DNA from: Diphasiastrum complanatum
Taxonomy: Eukaryota; Streptophyta; Lycopodiopsida; Lycopodiales; Lycopodiaceae
Length of the DNA: 64,000 nt
Direction of reading: 5' to 3'
Assembly (NCBI GenBank): GCA_029204225.1
Contig: CM055109.1
Location: forward strand, 24,826,422 to 24,890,421
Part shown: one piece after another, positions 10,590 to 20,996 of the stretch
Layout: each line of letters opens with the position of its first letter
How positions within the stretch are numbered: the first letter of the stretch is position 1
The notes under the pieces: model-generated
The model's database searches: none
Told to the model about the DNA's origin: nothing
Seen by the model: only the letters and a program-made list of their open reading frames with translations
Translations under genes and position numbers: made by a program

Positions 10590-12260
10590 GGTCAAATCTG
10601 GTCCCCGTCTTATGTGTGTGGCAATGGGCCTATATTTGTAGTTGTGATCCTATTGATACAACATCCATCCCATGAAGAATTGTGGATCTCGCTAGATCCG
10701 AAACACAAGCACATGAAGACATTGGTCACGATTCTACACCTACATATGGTAATTCTGCCTACAACTAAAAATTGTTTCTATCCAGATTACACAACCAACT
10801 GGAATCCGTTTTGGCAATAGATCCATAAAGGTGTTAGGTAAATTGTGGTAAATTGCTAACATACCGAAAGTTCCTATCAGTAGATTGTCATAGAGCAAAT
10901 AATAGAACTATAGCAGATTAACCTGACATATCAAAATCTAACTAATAACCATTCACAAAGTGCAATAAAATTGAGTAACATGATTGCATTCCACATCTCT
11001 GCTATTACAATACAATACAATAAATTGGCAGAGTATAACCATCACATAAACTACAATTTTCATTACATCAAGGATCGTACGAAGGGAAAAGACATTACTC
11101 AAGTTACATTCCATCTTAACACTGACATATACATAATTTAGACAGTGAAGGTAGTGACACAATTCTACACCAAAACTACTCGAAAGGTCTTAAGCAAGGC
11201 ACTCCTACTTGCAGCCTATAGCTTGACATAAACTTGTATCACAACTCACAGAATGCTCGGCTCTAACCCTTTTGATGCTTGCTCATACTTTTGCTATCTA
11301 GTGTAAAACCAAGAGTCCCCTTTGCGACTACAAGTTCCCTATTTATACAATCCTGAACTCACCATTCCCACAACTCCGCAAAAGACCGCCACTGTTTTGT
11401 ATGTAGTTCTCTTGTGGTTGGTACAACTTCCATTGCTAAGACCACATCAACTTGCATTGTCACACATGCAGTTTCTTCCGGTCCGTTCAACTTCCATTCC
11501 TCTTTACCCGAATATGATCTTTCCATTCTAAATCAACAACCCTAAAAACAATCTTTTTGGTGCTTTTTGTCCTATCTACACATTACTAAACACACCCTAG
11601 TCATCCCTATAGCAATTTATCCTAATCCATCTACCTAACAACATTAATACGACTAAAGGTCTAAGTTCTTAAACAATCTTATACATACAAAATACCTTAA
11701 AATGGCCCATCTAACAGGTAAGTTGGCTTATTCTGGCAACTCTAATAATGTTGTAGTAGACACAATTGTAGGCAAAGTTATCCCACCCAAAATACTTCCA
11801 AATGGTGCCAATTCAAAATGTCGTAATACACGTAACAACAACTGATCCTTATCATTCACAAATATTGACACCAAATGTGGTGTTCGACCGGTCAGCATGA
11901 TGTGATTCAAACGTTCCCTGGTACCAATATATAATTGTTGGAGGGTTTACGGATATCAAGGAAACCCTAGCTAGATTATTCATTTATAAGTGAGAGGGAT
12001 TTGACACCTGCGTGTGTAAGTCCAAACCGATGATGACATAGTTATTTGATTAGTTAAAAGTTAATAACATGACTTGAGGCCAATTAAATGTTGTTAGGTC
12101 TAATAGTCAAGTTAGCGAATAAAAAAATGCATAAATTCAATGGATACCAAGAATATATCGAGAATATCAATGGATCTTGATGCATCTCTCTGCAAAAGAC
12201 TCATTCCGAAAAAGAAAAAGATCTGATAACATATAAAGAAGCTCTTGGAAAGGCAGGATA
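10590..12260. other. Unassigned region
   Basis: No family recognised on either strand. A 113-codon plus frame (10,479-10,820) starts inside the palindrome cluster and shows no known motif. The remaining open frames are short and of ordinary composition. At 12,142-12,226 a short reading (MDLDASLCKRLIPKKKK, then a frame change) may be a damaged first exon of the pseudogene that follows. Confidence 0.4.
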
Positions 12261-13076
12261 ATGGATTTTAAAGTATCACCTACCGGTCAATCTATCACGG
12301 AAGTTTTAGTTCAACATGCTTATCTTCACAATGAGCTCGACATTCATGATCTGAATCCAAATGATGGAAGGAAATGCAATTGTAAGTTTTCAGATTCAAT
12401 TTCTTTAGATTTAGCATTTTATTTAGATGTTTTTGTTGGTTTTGCAGATTTGTATCCATCAAATTTTGTTGAATGGCAATCAGTTCAATCGATTGCAGGA
12501 ATAATCGATGTCATACATTCAGATATCAGTATTTTATAATATAAAGGTCATTCTCCAAAATCACTTTTAGAGTCAGGAGTTTTCTTTTATGATCACACCT
12601 ATTTTCTTGATTTAGTTGGTAGATTAGAGCCATATCCTCTACCAGATTTTTCGAGTAAGGAATGGATTTCTCCTGATGTAGCAATTTCAGAAAGTTTTCG
12701 ATCTAGGCTATATATTGATATTCAGAGTATATTAAAATGTAGCACTAGATCAAAGAATAATAGATTAAGTTGGTATCTACCTTTTACTATTTTTGTTGAT
12801 TTTTCTTCCAAATGCAATGTTGGGAGAACAAAAACAATGTTTATCTATAAGGACTTGAGTGCTGATATAATTGTCGAGTTGTTGGATGATGGTTGGGTTA
12901 CAAAACAAAATCAGCAAGTTGAGTGCAAAGTATGTTACTCATCCATGACATTTAGATATTACATTGAAAAACAAATACTCACTTTGCTGTTGTATTATAG
13001 AAGATGGATTAAATGCAAAAATGTTTGGAAGCCACTTGATCAAGATTTTGGTATAAACCCTCAAGAGCAACTTTAG
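12261..13076 (+). pseudogene. Unknown intron-bearing gene, one in-frame stop
   Basis: A single frame spans 272 codons with only one stop, TAA at 12,537-12,539. The piece 12,382-12,447 looks like a 66-bp intron: GTAAGT at the start, a T-rich run and TTTTGCAG at the end. Removing it leaves the frame unchanged and joins DGRKCN to YLYPSNFVEW. After the stop the frame continues openly for 179 codons through FYDHTYFLDLVGRLEPYPLPD, SWYLPFTIFVDF and VTKQNQQVECKVCYSS to a TAG at 13,074. The length of open frame in AT-rich DNA argues for recent coding use. I do not recognise the family, and no zinc finger, RT or transposase motif is evident. Confidence 0.5.
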
Positions 13077-13899
13077 ATAACAGTGAAAAGAAATGACTAA
13101 CATTCTTGCAATGGTTGAGGTCGAGGAAGATTGGTGTCTCAATCACATTCGATCAGAACTACTAGACATGTTGTAATTCGATCTACCTCAGTACAATCAA
13201 TTTTGATTGAATGGTGTAAAGGTGTTATGCCATATAAAAATAATCTTTTTTTTTAATTTCTAAGTGAATCAGTTTCATAAAATATATAACTAAAACAATT
13301 TCTCTTGTGCAGGTAAGAGTAAGGTAGGAAGAGCATATAAAATGCAAAGACATTGGAACATCCATCAAAATTGAAGATCCATAGATTATGAACTATAGAA
13401 TTTTGTATTATGTAATATAATTTTTTGTATACATCATTTTTGAAAATATATGAACCACTTTCTCTATGAGGCTCTTTCATTTCTATGATCTCCATTTCCA
13501 TGGTGCAAAACACAATGTAATTGCAACTGGATAATATGAGTTTTCGATAGCAAGATTCATTGTCTCCTGCAGGAAAAGCACTATCTCCATTGGGGAGATC
13601 TTCAGTCACTTGAACTCCAATGATCACTACAATCGACGCTTGCCCTTGTTGATGTCTCGTATATATTGGTTGTATTTTTTGTCTTCATTGCCTTGGTCTA
13701 TATTGTCCTTGTCTTGGCATATTTGAATATGTTCAGAAAATGAACTGATGAAAGCTTTGTTGTAACAAAACTAAGTTTGTTGCATGTTTGGATTGGTTGT
13801 GGCAAAGATTCCATCAGATCATCTTTCTGAACTTATCCAGAAAAAGACCATGGTAAAGGCAAGGCAGACCAAGGCCACATCAAGTGAGACAAATATTTA
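13077..13899 (-). other. 3' sequence of the ULP-like locus, with a duplicated exon-like piece
   Basis: On the minus strand, 13,460-13,627 reads TEDLPNGDSAFPAGDN and then RKLI. It resembles 13,905-14,064, which reads PEGLPNGDNALQAGD with the last part of the phrase mutated. The two are about 440 bases apart and look like a duplicated terminal exon. The rest of the stretch shows nothing recognisable. Confidence 0.35.
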
Positions 13900-15336
13900 A
13901 TCAGTATCAACTATCTATGATATCTAAATCCATTTCTCCAGTTGGAAGTAGCTTGTGTGGAGAACACTTGGCCACTGCAACTGGATATGAATTTTTGATC
14001 ACCAGCTTTATGGTCTCCTGCTTGAAGTGCATTATCTCCATTGGGGAGACCTTCGGGCATTTAAACTGAAAAAAAAACATAAACACAATTGAAGGTAATT
14101 AATTAAAGATCAGTTAATAGGAATTTGTATATCAAAAAACCAAAAACATAATTAAAAGTAATTATTCGAATATTACGCCTTCCATATTTGGAAGTCCATC
14201 TTGTAATGCAAGCCAACTGAAAAAGTGTTTGGCATTGCATACAGTATACCAACCACAACTGACGGAATCAACCTGTTGGGAGGATGGTAGATCCAAATTT
14301 GAACATTATTTCATTGAATATCGAATCAGCGCTCACTTTATGAAAGTAAACCAATCAATAACTACAAGGGCGCATTGAACCAATATTCAAAAATTTATAC
14401 CTCTGCATCAACCATTTTCAGCTTGGAATATGCTTTTGCATTTGGTACTGGAAAGAGTTCTAGTATTTTCTGTATATGGGTCCTGGAAATTTTGTGTGTG
14501 TGTGTAATAGAGTTCACCTTTAAACAAATTGGATTACACACACCCTCATCATTGATGTACAAGGACAACACATATAAGCTACAATGATCACTGAAATCAG
14601 AAAACAATAAATTTATGAGAATCAATGTGAAATCAAAATTCATATAAATAATTCAATAAAATAAAATCGACACTTACTTTGTTATGTATGGCAGCACGAG
14701 AATTGGAGTCCCCAGTCTGACATATTGAAGCATATCATCGTGCAGACTTTTAAAATAAAGGAAACCAAATGCAGCCATGTTTTGGAAGACCTCCATCTAG
14801 TACTGAATTGCCCCACCACCTACATTGTCCCCTAGCATTTTATTCCTACTTTCTAATTCACCAGTATCTAAACTAAAAAGGGGCAGACTAGCATTGGTCT
14901 TCGGCATCCTAAAACTGTATCGAGGACCTAAACCTTTAAGATATGTGTTTAACAATTAGTCATACTGTACATATTGAGGAGTATTTACAAAGGCAAGTGC
15001 AGGGGGTGACATAAGTCATACTGATAAACCACATAAAGAATTGTCATTCAAAATTGGTTCTGCCTTTACACTAAGAAAATCATCTAAATCACTTACAAGA
15101 ACAGGAGGAGGGGAATTAATATTTACAAGTTTAGGACGAGGAGGAGATTTAGGAGGTGGAGATTTATTAGGAGAGGAAGATTTAGCGGGAGAAGTTAAAG
15201 ATGGAGAGGAAGGAGAAGAAGGAGACTTAGGAGAAGAATGCCTAGAAGAAAGAATAGTATTCAGAGGAGATGGCTTGGAAAAATGCCTTGCTTTAGATGG
15301 AGGATCAAGAGACCTCCTCTTCTTTGAAACACTCAT
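13900..15336 (-). pseudogene. ULP/SENP-like C48 cysteine protease, broken
   Basis: Read on the minus strand. From 15,336 the first 100 codons are basic and Ser/Pro-rich (KSPSSPSSPSLTSPAKS), and then come stops at 15,016, about 14,955 and about 14,800 in one frame. The catalytic domain starts near 14,880 (FGFLYFKSLHDDMLQYVRLG). An 87-bp intron (14,591-14,677; GTAAGTG...TTTCAG) joins PYIT to DHCSLYVLSLY in phase, giving the histidine region (usually HWSL), followed by ICLKVNS in the place of the family's hLDSL. After a second likely intron, an exon from 14,272 reads VDSVSCGWYTVCNAKHF, preceded in the genome by SQQ, matching the 'QQ...DCG.FV' cysteine motif. Layout and ICLKVNS fit the ULP2/SENP6-7 branch, which removes SUMO. 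It may be a host gene fragment or one captured by a Mutator-like element, since such elements are known to carry ULP domains. Confidence 0.55.
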
Positions 15337-15337
15337 G

Positions 15338-15823
15338 TTATGTATACGAATAACAAGCCAAGTTGGTTGAGATTGCTTTCGTTTTCTCCTCTCTGAATCT
15401 TGTTTTAGAGGAGAAGAGGGAGTAGGTATTCAGCAAACTTGTCATATGTGTCATGCTAAACACAATTTTGAAATCCTTGGACATGATGGTCACCCTCTTG
15501 GCATGGACAGCTGCAACAATAGTATCTGAAAAAAATTTCACCTGGAAATCCTCATATGTTGTGTGCAGCGCCTCAATTGCCATTACAGTCCATCTCACAT
15601 CTGCAGATAGATTTCTTTTAATGTCTCAAATGGATCTCTGTATGTGAGATTTCAGAATCAAAAGATTATTTCTCTTCTGAAGCTTTCGAATATCCTTGAG
15701 CCAGGGTGGGTCTCTTCTTCTGCCCCTTGGCATAGGAGGTGGTGGTTGTGGATTTCCTTGACCCTCACCTGAAATTGGTATTCCACTTGAATGCCCTTGT
15801 GCTGTCTGCTTGGTCCACACCAT
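15338..15823 (-). pseudogene. Divergent histone H3-like frame, one nonsense codon
   Basis: The minus frame from ATG at 15,823 aligns end to end with histone H3. It has TKQTA near the N-terminus, a divergent Pro/Gly-rich tail with PRGRRR, the alpha-N part LKDIRKLQKRNNLLI, and alpha-1. After a TGA at 15,626-15,628, in the place of a conserved arginine (CGA to TGA), come RWT, the alpha-2 helix, and VHAKRVTIMSKDF. Between the nonsense codon and KRVTIM no gap is needed against canonical H3. The end of alpha-3 (normally LARRIRGE) is lost. The tryptophan in RWT, the NLLI and the non-canonical tail recall centromeric H3 (CENH3); loop 1 is of canonical H3 length, and KQTA is H3-like. It ends two bases before the ULP-like frame starts. 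It is probably a pseudogene of an H3 variant. Confidence 0.55.
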
Positions 15824-16575
15824 TATTGTTGTGTAGTAGCGGATCAGTGCGCGATAATGTTGATTTCAGGATCAGACCTCAAGTCGGGCACGTCAAAGCA
15901 ATACCTGAGCTCAACAAATCCGTTAGCTGGTAGCGGATGGGCGCGAGCGAGTAGTAACGGATTGAAGGAAGTTGTTTTCGAGTGCACTGAATCGATATCG
16001 CATGGATACAAATAGCTATAAGCAAAAAAAAATTAGCATCGTCGATCAGTATATATAGAAAAAATCAGAAATGATTGCAAACGTGGTGGTTTGGATGTCT
16101 GAGGCTCGGATTATGTTGATGATTACTCAGGGCTTGTCAATCAAATCAATCTAAATATCCACCAGTCATCAAAATGATTAGTCCATATTGAATTAACCAG
16201 AATTAATTTCAAAACAAGTATGGTCACATCTACAATTAATGCCACAAAAGTTTGCTATTACACTGAAATTGACAACGTTAAGCTTTAAATATTAGACCTT
16301 TTTTATATCCGAAAGTTAGAATTTTGGAAAATTACGAAGGCCAAATTTTCACTCTATAGCTAATCAACGCGCATATAAAGCATTTGAAAATCAGAGTATG
16401 GGTTCTCGCGCGCTCATCTGATATTGGACAGAATATGAATAATCGGAGCTTGATTCGATAGATTCTACATAACTTTGGCCAATATGAAGAGTCTTCCAAA
16501 TCAAGCCTTGATCATGCATATAGGGTCCAATAGTTTCAAAAAATTTGATAATATTTTGGTTTTGGAATAGCGATT
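15824..16575. other. Unassigned region between H3-like frame and copia
   Basis: No gene recognised. The first 200 bases are richer in G+C and in CG dinucleotides than the surroundings and could be the 5' flank of the H3-like locus, which reads leftwards from here. Downstream, 16,270-16,560 has LTR-like phrases but no boundaries I can set. Confidence 0.3.
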
Positions 16576-17947
16576 CAATGGATCCATCAACAAATTCAAT
16601 GCAAGACTTTGTGTCACTCTCAAATCAAAGGTCCTGCCTTTGAAGACACTTTTGGACATATTGCAAAATTGGTAACTATAAGAATTCTCATTTCTCTTCC
16701 ATGTTATCACAGTTGGAGGATGTTTCAACTTGATGTTTCTAATGCCTTCCTCGATGGTTACCTTGAGGAGAAGATTTATATAGAGCAACCACCTGGATTC
16801 GTGAAAGTTGTTAAAGAAACAAAAGTTTGTCTTTTGTTCAAAAGCCTCTATGGACTAAAACAAGCACCAAGGTCTTGGTATGCAAGGCTCAACTCCTTTC
16901 TCATATCACTCAGATTTCATCTTAGTGAATACGACCCTTCATTGTACATTCAGTTTGTAAATAACTTTGTAGTCATTCTTCTCATCTATGTAGATGATAT
17001 CATTCTTAGTGGAAATAATGAGGAGCTACTTGAAGAAACAAAATGTGTACTTGGTAGTGAATTTGAGATGCAATATCTAGGAGTTCTTCACTACATTTTA
17101 GACCTAGAAATTGACTTTTGGAAAGGTCATGCTTTCATAAGTCAAAGTAGATATGCTCTTCCCATGCTTAAGAAATTTCAAATGGAAAATCGTAAAGGCA
17201 TAGATACTCCAATGGAGCAAATTGTAAAAGTTCCTATAAAAGAGGATAAAAGATCCTTCGAGGAGTTCACTCTTTATAGGAGTCTTATTGGCTCTCTTAT
17301 TTGCTTAAGAGTCACTAGGCCTGATCTAAGGTTTAGTGTGCACAAACTAAGCCAATACACGTAGGATCCAAAGATATGTCATTGGAAATTGGCAAAGAGA
17401 ACCTTGAGATATGTATCCTCTACCTTAGATATGGATTGATCTATAAAGGAGATGATCTAACTTTGGTTGCATTTTCAGACTTGTATTTTGCAAGAGACAG
17501 AGTGGATAGAAAATCCACAAGTGATTACACAGTTTTCATTGAAGGGAATCTAGTTTCTTGGCTATCAAATAAGCAAGCAACTATATCCTTGTCATCTTGT
17601 GAAGCTGATTACAAAGCTCTTACAACCACAATAAGGAGGTTTTATGGATCAAGAGGCTACTTATGGAGCTAAAGTGTTATGGAGATGAAGACCTTCCAAT
17701 TATCAATAATGATTACATCTCGGCTCAAGATCTTGCAAACAATCTTATATTCCATGCAAGGAGCAAACACATCGAGGTAGCTCATCCCTTTGTAAGAGAG
17801 AAAGTAATTGGGAGGGAGATCTTATTGGAGCATGTTGGATCTTCAAATTGTGTTGTAGATCTTCTCACCAAGACATTGCTCAAGAATGCATTTGTCAAGA
17901 TGAGATCTAATCTTGGCTTAATCTCAAAGTCTATGGTGAATAGGTAG
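16576..17947 (+). pseudogene. copia pol fragment (RT and RNase H)
   Basis: Begins at NKFNARLC-type text near 16,590 and runs as an open RT frame from 16,609 to 17,364. It contains [34 protein letters not shown], the catalytic YVDDIILSG, LGVLHYILDLEIDFWKG and RPDLRFSVHKLSQY. It stops at TAG where the tandem-array copies also stop. RNase H follows at 17,376-17,672 and then 17,663-17,947 in another frame, a shift caused by a small deletion near 17,632 (TTTTATGGATC for TTTTGTGGATC with two bases lost before). It keeps a cysteine codon (TTGCTT) where all array copies have a stop (TTGATT), so it branched off before amplification. Confidence 0.9.
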
Positions 17948-17965
17948 ATATATTTTAAGGAGGAG

Positions 17966-18650
17966 TGTAAAAAGTCGTAAAACATATCTTCTTGTGTTGA
18001 CTTTGGGGACTATGCTCACCTTATTTCTTGTAATTATTTTATTGTACATTAAGGTATGTGAAGTGAGTAGATAACCTTCTAGAATAGGTCGAATTTGAGT
18101 TAGGTAGATTCAATTATGATGTCATGCAAAATATTAGATGACATGCAATGTTAGTCAAAATGCATGCATGCAACATGCAAATAGTCGACATAATCCACAC
18201 ATGTCTAGGTAGCTTAGTGAGCTGACATGCAATCCATGCAACATCCGTGCATGCAGTTTTACATGTGGATCTATGATATATGAGTTAACTGGAGGATGTG
18301 GACATTCCATGCAAATCCACTTTAGGAACTCAAGCCTCGTTGGTGTAAGAAAACTTTGGCTTGCTTTTCCATATTGTGAATATTGAGATTTTGGTGTTTT
18401 GGGCTCATTCTCTACCCGAGTTTTTTTGTTATCATTTTATCTCAGTACGCAGCCTGTTTTTCCCATAATGAGCACTATCATTGTAAGGAGTTAATTTTTT
18501 GGTCTGTCATATGCCATTGTGCTCTTGCCTTGGATGTTTCAACTAAACTGTTCTTTGATCATTCCCGTGCAATCACAACACCCCATAAAGATGTTGTAGG
18601 GTGCTAAAAACTTCATAATAAGTTGATTGGGGTACTTTGTTGTAAACGTA
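17966..18650 (+). mobile_element. copia 3' LTR
   Basis: Starts TGTAAAAAG immediately after the polypurine tract AAGGAGGAG (17,957-17,965), the clearest LTR start of this family in the window. It matches 234-1,022 but has the 73-bp piece only once and a shorter ATGAGCAC region. The right end is inferred from the point where LTR-free block copies (39,684) start to match. Confidence 0.65.
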
Positions 18651-18830
18651 CTAGCTATCAACTGATATTTTGGTTTTACTTTGACATCTAGTAACATCAA
18701 AGGTTTTGGTAATATCATACTGGCGACAATATAGTTGTCACAAACATTATTGATACCAATTCAGAGTTAGAAGTGTATATGTTTTACTTTGGTAATTGTA
18801 GCCAAGAATATTAGAGCACTAAGATTTAAA
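18651..18830 (+). repeat. Start of SPH-upstream block, truncated
   Basis: First 180 bases of the block seen at 1,023 and 39,684 (TTATCAACTGATATTTTGG to CTAAGATT), then the similarity stops at about 18,830. Confidence 0.65.
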
Positions 18831-19755
18831 ATGGCAAATCTTGTTGACGATGATCCAATTCAAAAATAAGTTAGCACTACGAGTACTGTCCTTATACTAG
18901 ATCTTGAGATCTTGTATCATGCAATGCACATCACACAATGATCAATCATAGCAAAGGACTTGGATGTACTTAGAGATTCTTGCTTCATGGTTGAGCTCTT
19001 TAGTATTTGTTTTTTAAAAAGATCTATTGTCACACATGTTCTTGAGTGTCTACCTTTCATTTAAGAACTTCTTTTGCATTTGTCTCTTGCCAAGTAGAAG
19101 CTTGATCAGATATCATGACATGGGGCCAGTCTAGCCTTTGTAAATATGCCATTATATTTTGAGCAATTCATTAGATGCAATATCATCATACCAAAAATTG
19201 ATGTCATGTTCATTAATACTTTTGAAATATTATAATAAAAAATTGAATTCAGCATAGACAAGAGACAATGAACGTGAATCTGATAATAAAGCCAATACAT
19301 ATGATGATGATGCTATCCAATCTGTGCACCCTGGAGAAGGGCCTCAATGGCCATCTAGCATAGACTTTGGATGACTGATCTACACAATAATAGATAAACT
19401 CCAACTGCTAAGGAATGCTTCTCAATACGGTAGTTAGACAGTGGCGACCACCATCAGAGAGAGTGATCAGCGAAATACCAAAAGTGTCTTTTCACATAGG
19501 AAGTCGGAAGGCCAAATGACGAAGAGGCCATACCGTCGGGGCCGTTGGGGAGCTCTACCCCCCAAACACCCCCCGAATCCCCTGTTTCTTGGGGGGATCC
19601 GACCTCCGAATCCCCCAGGACCTCTTGCTATGCAATCCAGCCATCTCCTAACCATCATGGTCTCACATACTAACAACCGTGCTCAATAATGGCTTCTCCT
19701 CATAACAGGGGCCTTACAAATTTGAGCTCAACTAGTGACGACTAAACTGGGAGCT
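18831..19755. other. Unassigned sequence with a dispersed repeat
   Basis: 18,976-19,270 matches 39,237-39,510 in the same orientation (GGTTGAGCTCTTTA, CACACATGTTCTTGAG, ATCATGACATGGGG), with many differences, so it is an older dispersed repeat. No coding content recognised. The right end at about 19,755 is the junction with the minus-strand array. Confidence 0.5.
19500..19640. other. GC-rich island with runs of C/G
   Basis: A sharply G+C-rich patch in AT-rich surroundings, with repeated CCCCCGAATCCCC-like runs and a TTGGGGGGATCCG counterpart that could pair with CCCCCCAA. Frames on both strands are Pro- or Gly-rich only because of this composition. It may be the end of a DNA transposon or a captured piece; not assigned. 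Confidence 0.35.
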
Positions 19756-20996
19756 GAATATTTTGCTCTAAGATTCTTGGCTACAATTACCAAAGTAAGA
19801 TATATACACTTTTAACTCTGAATTTGTATCAATAATGTTTGTAACAACTATATTGTCGCCAATACGATATTACCAAAACCTTTGAGTTTACTAGATGTCG
19901 AAGTAAAACGAAAATATCTGTTGATAACTAGTACGTTTACAACAAAGTACCCCCAATCAACTTATTATGAAGTTTTTAGCACACTACAAGATCTTTATGG
20001 GATGTTGTGTTTGCACGAGAATGATCAAAGAACAGTTTAGTTGAAAAATGCAAGGCAAGAGCACAATGGCATACCACAGACTGAAAAAACTCTCTACTAT
20101 GATAGATAGTTATCAGAAATATTTCTAAGTGCTCATTATGGGGAAAAGAGCCTGCTCTCGGGTAGCGAGATAAAATGATAACCAAAAAACTCGGGTAGAG
20201 AATGAGCCCAAAACACCAAAATCTCAATATTCACAATATGGCAAAACAAGCCAAAGTTTTCCTACATCAATGAGGCTTGAGTTCCTAGAGTGGATTTGCA
20301 TGGAATGTCCACATCTTCCAGTTAACTCATATATCATAGATCCACATGTAAAACTGCATGCATGGATGTTGCATGAGCCGAAATGTTATCATTATTGATA
20401 ATTGGAAGTTCTTCATCTCCATAACACTTTAGCTCCATAAGTAGCCTCTTGATCCACAAAACTTCCTTAGTTATGATTGTAAGAGCTTTGTACTCAGCTT
20501 CACAAAATGACAAGGATATAGGTGCTTGCTTCTTTGATAGCCAAAAAACTAGATTCCCTCCAATGAAAACGGTGTAATCACTTGTGGATATTCTATCCAC
20601 TCTGTCTCTTGCAAAATACGAGTCTGAAAATGCAACAAAAGTTAGATCGCCTCCTTTATAGATCAATCCATAGTCTAAGGTAGAAGATACATATCTCAAG
20701 ATTCTCTTTGCCAATTTCCAATGACATATCTTTGGATCCTACATGTATTGGCTTAATTTGTGCACACTAAAACTTAGATCAAGCCTAGTGACTCTTAATC
20801 AAATAAGAGAGCCAATAAGACTCCTATAAAGAGTGAACTCCTTGAAGGATCTTTTATCCTCCTTTATAGGAACTTTTACAATTTGCTCCGTTGGAGTATC
20901 CATGCCTTTACAGTTTTCCATTTGAAATTTCTTAAGCATGGAAGAGCATAACCACTTTGACTTATGAAAGCTTGACCTTTCCAAAAGTCAATTTTT
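19756..20996 (-). repeat. Array unit N4, truncated
   Basis: RT piece 20,799-20,996; RNase H frame 20,714-20,334; LTR remainder to about 19,920; then only about 165 bases of block before the junction with unrelated DNA at 19,755. One base is missing in the RT piece (GGAAGAGC for GGAAAGAGC). Confidence 0.85.

Noticed and set aside
15041-15370. 109-codon Gly/Glu-rich plus-strand frame
   Set aside because: Antisense of the Ser/Pro-rich N-terminus of the ULP-like pseudogene.
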